From Acidimicrobiales bacterium (GTDB taxonomy: Bacteria; Actinomycetota; Acidimicrobiia; Acidimicrobiales; SZUA-35), in NCBI GenBank assembly GCA_020629695.1, contig JAHDCV010000019.1:17570-63766 (forward strand): 46,197 bases of DNA, read 5' to 3'. Position numbers and translations under genes: made by a program. Positions 33,934 to 42,401 of this stretch are shown piece after piece. Position 1 is the stretch's first letter; the number at the start of each line of letters is the position of its first letter. The notes beneath the pieces were generated by a model, which did not search any database, had not been told where the DNA came from, and saw nothing but the letters and a program-made list of their open reading frames with translations.

Positions 33934-35646
33934 ATGGGCGAGCAGTTGGCTGAGAACCTCGGCGACGATGTGGACGCGCTGTCGCGGGCGCTCACACGCC
34001 TACGCGATGCCTTGACGGCCACGACATTGCGGTTGCCCTCCAGTGGTGTCGACGACGCCCGGGCCGAGCGAGACGAGCTGGCGAACCAGATCGACGATCA
34101 CCTCCTGCCGCGTCTGGCGTCGATGGACGCCCCGATGCTGACCGTGATCGGTGGGTCGACCGGGGCCGGCAAGTCGACGATCGTGAACACCATCGTGGGC
34201 ACCGAGGTGACCGCAGCCGGCGTGTTGCGTCCCACGACCCGGTCCCCGGTGCTGGTCTGCCATCCGGACGACCTTCCCGCGTTCGCCGACGAGCGCATCC
34301 TCCCCGACCTCCCGAGGACGACGGCGGCCGGCGCCACGGGCCGCCAACTCACCCTCGTCGGCGAGACCTCGATGGCCCGAGGCCTCGGCCTCCTGGATGC
34401 CCCGGACATCGACTCGGTGGAGGAGGCCAATCGCGATCTGGCCACCCAGCTGCTCGGCGCCGCGGATCTGTGGCTCTTCACGACGACGGCGGCGCGCTAC
34501 GCCGATGCCGTCCCGTGGGACTTCCTGCAGCGAGCCGTCGAACGCGGGGTCACACTCGCCGTCATCATCAACCGGATTCCCGCCGGCGCCGAGGACGAGA
34601 TCGCCACCCACCTCCGCTCGATGCTCGCCGAAGGTGGGCTCGGTGACGTCGAGGTCTACCCGCTCACCGAGACCGACCTCGTCGACGGCCGCCTGCCCAC
34701 CGAGAACATCGCTCCCATCACCGATCTCCTCGCAGGACTCGCAAGCGATGTCGATCAGCGGCGAGCGGTCATCCGTCGGACACTCGACGGTGCACTCGCG
34801 ACTCTCGACGTGCGCGCCGACCGGGTGCTCCGTGGCGCCCGATCGCAGGACGAACGGGTCGCCGACCTGCTCGAGGCCGTGACCTCCGAGGTCGGTCGCG
34901 CCCGTCAACGGCTCGAGGGCGACCTCTCCGGAGGAACGCTGCTGCGCGACGAGGTGCTGGACCGATGGCAGGAGCTCATCGGCACGAACGAGATCATGCG
35001 GGCCCTCCAGTCGCGTCTGTCGTCGATCCGCGACCGGGTCACGGCGACCCTGACCGGGCGAACCCGACAGACCCAGGAGGTCGCCGGGGAGCTCACCTCG
35101 ACCGTCGAGCGTCTCATCGTCGATCACGCGGACGCCTTGGCCGACGAACTCCATCGCAGCTGGCTCGATCAACGGATCGGCGCCCACCTCGTCGCCGACG
35201 ACCCTTCCCTGCGGCGGGCGTCGGCCGATGTCCGTGACCAGGCCGGGCGGGCGGTGCGCGACTGGCAGGGCGACGTGCTGGCGCTGGTGGCGGAGCGTGG
35301 AAGTTCGAAGCGGACCACCGCTCGAGTGCTCGCCGCCGGCCTGAACACGGCCGGGATCGCCCTCATGATCCTCGTGTTCTCCCAGACGGGCGGGCTCACC
35401 GGTGGCGAGGTGGCGGTTGCGTCCGGCACGGCCGGATTGTCGCAGACGCTGCTCAACGCCCTCTTCGGCGAGCAAGCGGTCCGGGACCTCACGAACGACG
35501 CCCGGACCATGCTGACCGATCGCATCGGCGTCCTGTTCGAAGAGGATGCGAACCGCTACAGGACGCTGCTCTGGTCTCATGCCACTCCCCCCGAGGTCAC
35601 CGCTGAGTTGGCCGAGGCGGTGGACGCCGTGCGGGCGCAACGGTGA
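33934..35646 (+). CDS. dynamin/YfjP-like membrane GTPase, first of a pair
   Basis: A 570-residue GTPase. The P-loop GGSTGAGKST is at 73-82, the switch-I threonine is in RPTTRSP (99-105) and the G3 region is LLDAPDID (153-160). The G4 motif NKxD reads NRIP (213-216), so the guanine-specifying Asp is missing. A long helical region follows, then a hydrophobic stretch (AGIALMILVFSQTGGL and the small-residue segment after it) that could insert in the membrane. Bacterial dynamin-like proteins act in septation, membrane remodelling or membrane repair; Streptomyces DynA/DynB are an operon-encoded pair. The start is set by the leaderless box. It overlaps the next gene by GTGA. Confidence 0.82.
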   Translation: MGEQLAENLGDDVDALSRALTRLRDALTATTLRLPSSGVDDARAERDELANQIDDHLLPRLASMDAPMLTVIGGSTGAGKSTIVNTIVGTEVTAAGVLRPTTRSPVLVCHPDDLPAFADERILPDLPRTTAAGATGRQLTLVGETSMARGLGLLDAPDIDSVEEANRDLATQLLGAADLWLFTTTAARYADAVPWDFLQRAVERGVTLAVIINRIPAGAEDEIATHLRSMLAEGGLGDVEVYPLTETDLVDGRLPTENIAPITDLLAGLASDVDQRRAVIRRTLDGALATLDVRADRVLRGARSQDERVADLLEAVTSEVGRARQRLEGDLSGGTLLRDEVLDRWQELIGTNEIMRALQSRLSSIRDRVTATLTGRTRQTQEVAGELTSTVERLIVDHADALADELHRSWLDQRIGAHLVADDPSLRRASADVRDQAGRAVRDWQGDVLALVAERGSSKRTTARVLAAGLNTAGIALMILVFSQTGGLTGGEVAVASGTAGLSQTLLNALFGEQAVRDLTNDARTMLTDRIGVLFEEDANRYRTLLWSHATPPEVTAELAEAVDAVRAQR

Positions 35647-37256
35647 TCGGTCGACGACGTGGCCCGGACATGGGCGAGATCGTCGATGCGGTCGACGTCC
35701 TCGCACTGGACGGTGCCGACCGACTGCCGACGGCGGTGCTCGAGCCGGCGGAGGCGCTGCGGTCCCGCCTCGACGGACGCCTGGCCGTGGGCGCCGACCA
35801 GACGGTCGTCGCGCTCCTCGGACCCACGGGGAGCGGCAAGTCGTCGCTGACCAACACCCTCGCCGGCACCGAGGTCGTGACCTCCGGCGTCACCCGACCC
35901 ACGACGTCGATCACGACCGGCATCGTGTGGGACGACGACAGTGCCGACCTGCTCGATTGGCTGGAGATCTCCCAGCGCCGGCGCGTCGACGGGGGGCACG
36001 GACAACCCGGACTCGTCCTGCTCGACGTCCCCGACTTCGATTCGATCGCGGCCGATCACGTTGCGGAGATGGAACGCATCGCCGCCCGCGCCGATGTGCT
36101 GCTCTGGGTCGCCGACCCCGAGAAGTACGCCGATGCGACCCTGCACCGACGCATCGCCGACGCTCACCGCGGCGAGACCGAGATCATCGTCGTGCTGAAC
36201 AAGATCGACCGGCTCACCCCCGACGAGGCGATGGCCGCCAGCGCCGACCTCGGTCGCCTCCTTCGCGCATCCGGCCTCACCGGCGCCGAGGTCCTGGCCG
36301 CCTCGGCGACGACCGGCGCGGGCATCGACGCCGTCGGTGCACGCCTCGCTCGCTCCGTCGAATCGCGTGCGGCCGGGATGGCAAGACTGCGGGCCGAGGC
36401 GACCCGGGTCGCCGACGACATCGGCCGCCACCTCGCCGACGACGAACTCGCCGACCGGGTCGACCGTCGTCGTGGCCTGCTGTTCGACGAACTGGCGGAT
36501 GCCGCGGGGATCGGCACCATCACCGACGCGATCGTGCGAGGTCATCGCCGCGACGGTCTCGCCGTGATGGGGTGGCCGGTGACGCGCTGGGTCCAGGGCT
36601 TCCGGGCGCATCCACTCCGACGCCTCGGTCTGGTGAGCGGCAACGCCGCGGTGACCAGTGCCGACGGACCCGTGCGGCGGGCCAACCTGCCCGAGATGAG
36701 CGGGGTGCAGCGCACCCGCGTCCACGGGGCGATCCGCACCACCGTGGATCGGGTCGCCGACGGTGTGCCTCAACCCTGGCCGACACGGTTCGACGCGCTG
36801 GCCACACCGGACGACGACGACCTCGGCAACGGCCTCGATGAAGCACTCGGTCGAGCCGCGCGCACCGCCGAGCTCCATCGCCGGTCTCCCCGCTGGTGGC
36901 GACCGGTCGGACTCGTGCAGCAGGTTCTCGCCGTGATCGCGCTCCTGGGTCTGCTGTGGCTCGCCGGACTGTGGGTGCTCGCCTGGTTCCAGATCCCGGA
37001 GCCTCCACTGCCGGAGTACCGCGGCTGGCCGTATCCGACGCTGATGGCGATCGGTGGTGCGGCAGTCGGCTGGCTCCTGGGGCTGCTGATGCGCCCGATC
37101 CTCACCCGGGCCGGCCGGTTCCGCGCCCGGCGGTTCCGCAAACTCGCGAGAGACGAGATCGAAACGGTGGCGGACACCTCGATCCTCCAGCCACTCCGGC
37201 TGGAAGCCGCCGCGCACGATCGTCTGCTCGACGCCGCCCGCGTGCTCCGTTCCTGA
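35643..37256 (+). CDS. dynamin/YfjP-like membrane GTPase, second of a pair
   Basis: A 537-residue GTPase with complete motifs: P-loop GPTGSGKSS (60-68), RPTTSI for switch I, G3 LLDVPDFDS (126-134) and G4 NKID (186-189). Two membrane helices lie near the C-terminus (QVLAVIALLGLLWLAGLWVL and LMAIGGAAVGWLLGLLM), followed by a basic tail. It starts by overlapping the stop of the first GTPase (GTGA); ATG 35670 is an alternative. Pairing and coupling suggest a heteromeric complex. It ends 4 bp from the convergent AEC gene. Confidence 0.82.
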   Translation: MIGRRRGPDMGEIVDAVDVLALDGADRLPTAVLEPAEALRSRLDGRLAVGADQTVVALLGPTGSGKSSLTNTLAGTEVVTSGVTRPTTSITTGIVWDDDSADLLDWLEISQRRRVDGGHGQPGLVLLDVPDFDSIAADHVAEMERIAARADVLLWVADPEKYADATLHRRIADAHRGETEIIVVLNKIDRLTPDEAMAASADLGRLLRASGLTGAEVLAASATTGAGIDAVGARLARSVESRAAGMARLRAEATRVADDIGRHLADDELADRVDRRRGLLFDELADAAGIGTITDAIVRGHRRDGLAVMGWPVTRWVQGFRAHPLRRLGLVSGNAAVTSADGPVRRANLPEMSGVQRTRVHGAIRTTVDRVADGVPQPWPTRFDALATPDDDDLGNGLDEALGRAARTAELHRRSPRWWRPVGLVQQVLAVIALLGLLWLAGLWVLAWFQIPEPPLPEYRGWPYPTLMAIGGAAVGWLLGLLMRPILTRAGRFRARRFRKLARDEIETVADTSILQPLRLEAAAHDRLLDAARVLRS

Positions 37257-37260
37257 CGAT

Positions 37261-38169
37261 TCAGGTCACGAGCGCCACGGCGACCAACAGCGTCGGGACG
37301 GCCGCCAACGTGCCGAGCACGAGGGCGGCGACGACCCGTTCGGGTTCGAGGTCCTCCTGGGTCGCCACGACCGAGGTGAACACCGCTGCCGGCATCGCCG
37401 ATTGCACGACGACGACGCCGAAGGCATCGCCCTCGAGGCCGAGGAGCCAGGCGGCGATGGCGGCGGCGACGGGTGCGATCAGCAGCTTCGAGCCGATCGA
37501 GACGCCGACATCGAAGGTTGGGGCACGGAACCCGGTTCGCTGGAGCTGTGCTCCGAGCGACAGCAACATGATGGGGATCAGCGCGGCCGACAGCAGCGCC
37601 ACCGGCCTCGTGACCACGAGCGGTGGCTGGACGCCGAGCATGTTGACCAGCACCGACGGCACGACGGCCAGGGTCATCGGTGCCCGCACTGCGCTGAGCA
37701 GTGAGCCGACGAGCGACCGATCCCGGCTCGAAGCCAGCCCGACACCGGTTGCGATGCCGGTCACGTTGATCACCAGCATCAGCACCGTCGCGAGCGGCAG
37801 CGCGGCCTCCCCGAACGCGAAGGCGCTGACCGCCAACCCCGTGTTCCCGACGTTGCCGTAGGACGCCGTCATCGCGGTCGCCGCGACGACCGCACGTTCG
37901 GCCCCACGCACTCGGACGAGCACGGCCGCGATCGTCCCTGCGGCCGCCATGCCAACCAGGCCCGCGACCGCCAGCCTTGTCACGAGGTCACGGTCGATCT
38001 CGGCGCCGACGATCAGGTCGAAGACGAAGGCGGGGCCGAGGACCCAATACGCCAGCGCGGCAAGGGTCGTGGTGTCCACCGGACGCCGGGCGCCGAGCAT
38101 CGCACCCGCGGCCACGATGAGGAACACGGGGGCCAGGACGTCGGCGAGAATGCGGAGCAGGTCGGCCAC
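37261..38169 (-). CDS. AEC-family (auxin efflux carrier-like) transporter
   Basis: A 302-residue polytopic membrane protein with about ten helices. SYGNVGNTGLAV in the first half and QSAMPAAVFTSVVATQ in the second are the two crossover segments of the AEC/BASS-like fold. Bacterial members export or take up small organic acids such as malate or malonate; the substrate here is unknown. The GTG at 38169 is only 26 bp from the divergent SCP2-like start, and a TACTGT box lies 9 nt before it. Confidence 0.85.
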   Translation of the reverse strand: MADLLRILADVLAPVFLIVAAGAMLGARRPVDTTTLAALAYWVLGPAFVFDLIVGAEIDRDLVTRLAVAGLVGMAAAGTIAAVLVRVRGAERAVVAATAMTASYGNVGNTGLAVSAFAFGEAALPLATVLMLVINVTGIATGVGLASSRDRSLVGSLLSAVRAPMTLAVVPSVLVNMLGVQPPLVVTRPVALLSAALIPIMLLSLGAQLQRTGFRAPTFDVGVSIGSKLLIAPVAAAIAAWLLGLEGDAFGVVVVQSAMPAAVFTSVVATQEDLEPERVVAALVLGTLAAVPTLLVAVALVT

Positions 38170-38178
38170 CGGGGCCGG

Positions 38179-38188
38179 ACAGTAGCCT
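38179..38188. promoter_or_regulatory. overlapping divergent -10 boxes (TACTGT / TAGCCT)
   Basis: The minus-strand box TACTGT (38184-38179) serves the AEC gene and the plus-strand box TAGCCT (38183-38188) the SCP2-like gene. They share the central TA pair at 38183-38184. The plus box is exactly 7 nt from GTG 38196; the minus box is 9 nt from GTG 38169. Confidence 0.5.
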
Positions 38189-38195
38189 CGCCTCC

Positions 38196-38573
38196 GTGAA
38201 GTACCTCAGCCCGGAGTGGCTCACCGAAGCCGGTCGCCGTCTCGCCGATCTGGAACCGTCACCCGACGAGGTCACCGTCGCCTACACCGTCACCGGTGAC
38301 GGGACACCCAGCCGCTACGCCATCCGCCTCGGCCCCGGACCGGTCGCCGTCGTGACCGATCCCGATGCCATCGACGCCGCAGACGTCTCGTTCACGCTCG
38401 ACCGCGTGCTGGCCGACCGCATCGCCCGAGGCGACCAGAGTGCATCATCGGCCTTTCTCGACGGCGAGCTCCGCCTCGGCGGCGACATCAACGTGCTGCT
38501 CGGCGAAGGCACACGACTCGCGAAGGTCGACGACCTGCTCGCCGAGATCCGACCCGAGCCGAGCGGGGACTGA
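38196..38573 (+). CDS. SCP2-like sterol-carrier-domain protein
   Basis: A 125-residue single-domain protein. The pattern YAIRLGPGPVAVV, then FTLDRVLADRIARG, then FLDGELRLGGDINVLL matches the SCP2 fold, where the last segment usually reads G-x-L-x-x-x-G-(N/D). These small proteins bind hydrophobic ligands such as lipids or acyl-CoAs; the ligand is unknown. The start is fixed by the leaderless box. The Fpg-like gene begins 2 nt after its stop, so the two form one unit. Confidence 0.75.
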   Translation: MKYLSPEWLTEAGRRLADLEPSPDEVTVAYTVTGDGTPSRYAIRLGPGPVAVVTDPDAIDAADVSFTLDRVLADRIARGDQSASSAFLDGELRLGGDINVLLGEGTRLAKVDDLLAEIRPEPSGD

Positions 38574-38575
38574 CC

Positions 38576-39427
38576 ATGCCGGAGATGCCCGAGGTCCAAG
38601 CGCATGCCGAGCGCATGACCGCGGCGCTCGCCGGGCGTCGCCTGGAACGTTTCGAGTTGTTGAACTTCGCGGCGCTGAAGACGTTCGACCCACCGGCGGA
38701 TGCGGCACACGGAGCGGAGCTCGTCGAGGTCGGTCGGCGGGCGAAGTATCTGCTGCTGCGCTGGGAAGGCGGCCTCACCCACGCCGTGCATCTCATGCAG
38801 GGTGGTCGGCTCCGACCCGACCCGAACGCATCGAGGAAGCCGCGTGGCGGGCTCGTCCGGTGGCGCTTCGGCGACGCCGACGGCGCCCCGCTCAACTGGC
38901 TGTTGACCGAGGCGGGGACCGAACGCAAGGCCGGGGTCTGGGCCATGCGCGGTCAGGTCGAGGGCAACGGTCCGCTCGAGGACCTCGGGCCGGACGCCGA
39001 CGCCGTCACCCTCGAGGGCCTGACCTCCATCTGCGGCGAGAACTCGATGCGCATCCACGGTCTCCTCCGGGATCAGCGGATCATCGCCGGCATCGGTCGG
39101 ATGCTGTCGAACGAGATCTGCTACGTCGCCAAGATCTCGCCGTTCGCCAACGCGGCGAAACTCGACGCCGACGAAGTCGCACGACTGCACGCCGCGATCC
39201 GTGTGGTGGTCGACGACGCCCTCGCCCACGAACGTTCCCTCGACGACATCGGCAAGTCGGCGGATCGACCATCACGGGTGTACCACCACGTCGGCGAGAC
39301 CTGCGCGGGCTGCGATGACACGATCCGCTCCGTCGAGTACCGCCGCTACACCGTCGTCTACTGCCCGACCGAGCAGACCGGCGGCAAGATCCTCGCCGAC
39401 AACACGACGTCGAAGTTCCTGAAGTAG
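38576..39427 (+). CDS. Fpg/Nei-family DNA glycosylase with altered zinc finger
   Basis: A 283-residue base-excision-repair glycosylase/AP lyase. It starts MPEMPEV, so the catalytic Pro2 and Glu3 are present. Lys57 (RRAKYLL) and the Asn of the helix-two-turn-helix region (GIGRMLSNE, Asn179) are conserved. The zinc finger has Cys243, Cys246 and Cys263, but the fourth ligand is Glu266 (YCPTEQTGG instead of YCPxCQ). The protein probably removes oxidised purines or pyrimidines; whether it is MutM-like or Nei-like is not decided. It follows the SCP2-like gene by 2 nt. Confidence 0.9.
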   Translation: MPEMPEVQAHAERMTAALAGRRLERFELLNFAALKTFDPPADAAHGAELVEVGRRAKYLLLRWEGGLTHAVHLMQGGRLRPDPNASRKPRGGLVRWRFGDADGAPLNWLLTEAGTERKAGVWAMRGQVEGNGPLEDLGPDADAVTLEGLTSICGENSMRIHGLLRDQRIIAGIGRMLSNEICYVAKISPFANAAKLDADEVARLHAAIRVVVDDALAHERSLDDIGKSADRPSRVYHHVGETCAGCDDTIRSVEYRRYTVVYCPTEQTGGKILADNTTSKFLK

Positions 39428-39455
39428 CTCCGCGGCCAACCCGTCCGGGCGCGAA

Positions 39456-39490
39456 CGAGCCCGCCCGGCACCCAGGACCGGACGGGCTCG
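39456..39490. terminator. bidirectional hairpin between convergent Fpg-like and mdh genes
   Basis: CGAGCCCG (39456-39463) pairs with CGGGCTCG (39483-39490), with a further CCGG/CCGG pairing inside. No T run follows on either strand. It is the only secondary structure in the gap. Confidence 0.5.
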
Positions 39491-39520
39491 AGAACGTCGC
39501 CGGCCGGAGCCGGGAGCCGA

Positions 39521-40510
39521 TCAGATCAGGCCGAGGCCCGAGACGGTGTCGCGCTCGGCGACCAGCTCGGCGGCCGAAGCGTCGATCTTGCCCCGGCTGA
39601 ACTCGTTGATGTCGAGACCCTGCACGATCTCGTACTCGCCGTTGCTGCACGTGCAGGGGAACGACGAGATGATGCCCTCGGGCACGTCGTAGCTGCCGTC
39701 GGACGGCACCGACATCGAGACCCAGTCACCCTCGGCGGTCCCGAGAGCCCAGTCGTGCATGTGATCGATGGCGGCGTTCGCCGCCGATGCTGCCGACGAC
39801 GCACCACGGGCCTCGATGATCGCCGCACCGCGCTTGGCGACGGTCGGGATGAAGGTGTTCTCGAGCCAGTCCTGATCGCCGACGGCCTCGGCGGCGTTCT
39901 GCCCGTTCACCTCGCAGTGGAACAGGTCCGGGTACTGCGTGGTCGAGTGGTTGCCCCAGATCGTCATCTTGGTGATGTCGTTCACCGTCACGTCGAGTTT
40001 GGCGGCGAGCTGGCTCATCGCCCGGTTGTGGTCGAGGCGGGTCATGGCGTGGAAGTTCCGGTTCGGCAGATCCGGTGCGGCCGACGACGCGATCAGCGCG
40101 TTCGTGTTCGCCGGGTTGCCGACGACCAGGACCTTGATGTCCCGGCTGGCGGCAGCGTTCATCGCCCGGCCCTGCGGACCGAAGATGCCGCCGTTGGCCT
40201 CGAGGAGGTCGGCGCGTTCCATGCCGGCCTTCCTGGGCATCGCACCGACGAGCAGCGCATAGTCGGCATCACCGAACGCGACCTCGGCGTCGTCGGAGCG
40301 GACCATGCCGGCGAGCAGCGGGAACGCACAGTCGTCGAGCTCCATCGCCACACCTTCGAGCGCACCGAGTGCGGGCGTGATCTCGAGCATCTGGAGGATG
40401 ACGGGCTGGTCCGGACCGAGCATCTCGCCAGAGGCGATCCGGAAGAGGAGGCTGTAACCGATCTGGCCGGCGGCACCGGTGACGGCGACTCGAACGGGGG
40501 GCTTGGACAC
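39521..40510 (-). CDS. mdh: malate dehydrogenase
   Basis: A 329-residue NAD-dependent malate dehydrogenase that converts malate to oxaloacetate. It has the Rossmann motif [12 protein letters not shown] near the N-terminus, VGNPANTNA, and the catalytic histidine in [12 protein letters not shown]. The length and these motifs fit the cytosolic-type MDH found in many actinobacteria. I chose GTG 40510, 9 nt after an AGGAG site; the frame continues upstream without conserved sequence. It complements sdhCAB and pyc in this window. Confidence 0.96.
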   Translation of the reverse strand: MSKPPVRVAVTGAAGQIGYSLLFRIASGEMLGPDQPVILQMLEITPALGALEGVAMELDDCAFPLLAGMVRSDDAEVAFGDADYALLVGAMPRKAGMERADLLEANGGIFGPQGRAMNAAASRDIKVLVVGNPANTNALIASSAAPDLPNRNFHAMTRLDHNRAMSQLAAKLDVTVNDITKMTIWGNHSTTQYPDLFHCEVNGQNAAEAVGDQDWLENTFIPTVAKRGAAIIEARGASSAASAANAAIDHMHDWALGTAEGDWVSMSVPSDGSYDVPEGIISSFPCTCSNGEYEIVQGLDINEFSRGKIDASAAELVAERDTVSGLGLI

Positions 40511-40568
40511 GACGAACGCTCCTGGGAGTTGGGGAGAACGGCCCGAACCGCCGGGCCGACCTCCGACC

Positions 40569-42401
40569 CTACCCCGTCGGACCGCTCGCCTCGGACTCCG
40601 TCGCACCGTCGGCGACCACCCGTGTGCCGCCGATCCAAGCGGCGTGGAGGCGGGTGTAGACACCGCCGGCGGCGACGAGCTCGGCGTGCGGACCGACCTC
40701 GACCAGCCGACCCTCGTCGAAGACGAGGATCCGGTCGGCCGCTTCGGCGGTGGCGAGCCGGTGGGCGATCGAGACCAACGTGCGCCCCTCGGCCAAGCGT
40801 CGCAGGGCAGAGGTCAGCGCCTGGTCGGTTTCGGGGTCGACCGCGGAGGTCGCCTCGTCGAGAATCAGCAACCCGGGATCGGCCAGTGACGCTCGAGCCA
40901 GCGCGACCAGTTGTCGTTCGCCGACGCTCAGCGCACCACCACGGTCACCGACGTGGGTGTCGATGCCCTCGGGCAGTCGTTCGAGCCACTCGTTCAGGCC
41001 CAACCGATCGAAGGCGTCGACCACATCGGCCCGTGTGGCACCGCGACGACCGTGGGCCACGTTGCGCTCGATGGTCGTGTCGAAGAGGAAGCCGTCCTGC
41101 GGGACGAGCCGCACGAGCCCGAGCCGGTCGGTGGAGGACAGCCCGGCGAGTTCGACCCCAGACACTTCGATCGAGCCCTCGGTCGGATCGGCGAGACGGA
41201 CGAGCAGCCGGGCGAAGGTCGTCTTCCCGGAACCCGTCTCGCCGACGACGGCGATGTTCTCGCCAGGTGCGACGTCGACCTCGACCCCTCGCAACACGTC
41301 GACGTCGTCGACGTAGGCGAAACGGAGATCGCGGACGCGGATCGAGGCCGGCCCGGCCGGCGGGGCGCCGACGGCATCGTCCGGTTCCGTCAGATCGATC
41401 GGCTCGTCGAGCAGCTCGAGGATCTTTCGCCAACCGGCCACGGCGGTCTGCGTCTGATCGAGGGTCTCCCCGAGTTCGCCGATCGGGCCGGCGAGCAGGT
41501 TGGCGAGGAAGACGCAGGCCAACAACTCGCCCGACGTGAGCCCGAGGTCCTCCCCGAAGAAGACCCCGATGACGATCACGACCACGGTGGCGATCGCCCC
41601 GAACAGGTCGCCGAGCACCGCGATCCCAGCCATGTAGCGATTGGCCTCCAGGCGCGTCTGATACCGCCGTTCGATCGTCGACTCGAGCCGCTCGGCCACC
41701 ACCGACTCGGAGCCATCGGCCCGGACCACCTCGGCACCGGCCACCGTCTCGCTGAAGGCGGCGAACATCTCGCCGACCCGGGTCCGGAACCGGTCGTAGG
41801 CCCGGAGCTGCCGGCTCTGGAGGAATCGGAGCACCGGCACGATGGGAGCGAACACCAGTGCCACGGCCACGGCGATCACCCACGAGTACCAGGCGAGCGC
41901 CACGAAGGTTCCGACGATCACGATCGGATTGACCGTCCAGGAGAACATGCCCCACTGGGCGAAGCGGGCCAGCGCCTCGATGTCGGAGGTGACCCTGGCC
42001 ACCAACACACCCTTCGGCCGGGCCGACTGAGCGGCCATCGACAGCTCGTGCACTTTGGCGAAACCGTCCCGCCGCAACCCGGCCAAGGCGATCTCGGCCC
42101 GATCGACGAGACGTCGCTGGGTCCACCACGAACCGGCCATCGCCAGAAGGACGACGGCCGCCGCGGCGAACGCCGCCCGCCAGACCGCACCCAGCTCCGG
42201 CCCGCCGTCGACGAGGATGCCGTCGTCCATCGCCCGCTGGATGAGAAGGGGCACGACCAGTCGTGCGGCGGCGACGAACAGGCCCAGGGCGACCGTCGTC
42301 TTCAAGCCGTCGCGCAGCGACGGCGAAGTCGCGAGGCCTCGACGGAGGACCCGGAGTGCACCCTTGCCGTCGTCACCGACGACATCACCCATGCCGATCA
42401 C
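40569..42401 (-). CDS. ABC exporter half-transporter with canonical ATP-binding domain
   Basis: A 610-residue half-transporter: six membrane helices (about 30-330), then a nucleotide-binding domain. Walker A is GETGSGKTT, Walker B is [12 protein letters not shown] with the catalytic Glu, and the H-loop is IAHRLA. The signature motif is LSVGERQ rather than LSGGQ. The gene overlaps the end of the other half-transporter (GTGA), so the two probably form a heterodimer. Together they define one full and one degenerate ATP site. The substrate (drug, lipid or peptide) cannot be inferred. Confidence 0.93.
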   Translation of the reverse strand: MIGMGDVVGDDGKGALRVLRRGLATSPSLRDGLKTTVALGLFVAAARLVVPLLIQRAMDDGILVDGGPELGAVWRAAFAAAAVVLLAMAGSWWTQRRLVDRAEIALAGLRRDGFAKVHELSMAAQSARPKGVLVARVTSDIEALARFAQWGMFSWTVNPIVIVGTFVALAWYSWVIAVAVALVFAPIVPVLRFLQSRQLRAYDRFRTRVGEMFAAFSETVAGAEVVRADGSESVVAERLESTIERRYQTRLEANRYMAGIAVLGDLFGAIATVVVIVIGVFFGEDLGLTSGELLACVFLANLLAGPIGELGETLDQTQTAVAGWRKILELLDEPIDLTEPDDAVGAPPAGPASIRVRDLRFAYVDDVDVLRGVEVDVAPGENIAVVGETGSGKTTFARLLVRLADPTEGSIEVSGVELAGLSSTDRLGLVRLVPQDGFLFDTTIERNVAHGRRGATRADVVDAFDRLGLNEWLERLPEGIDTHVGDRGGALSVGERQLVALARASLADPGLLILDEATSAVDPETDQALTSALRRLAEGRTLVSIAHRLATAEAADRILVFDEGRLVEVGPHAELVAAGGVYTRLHAAWIGGTRVVADGATESEASGPTG

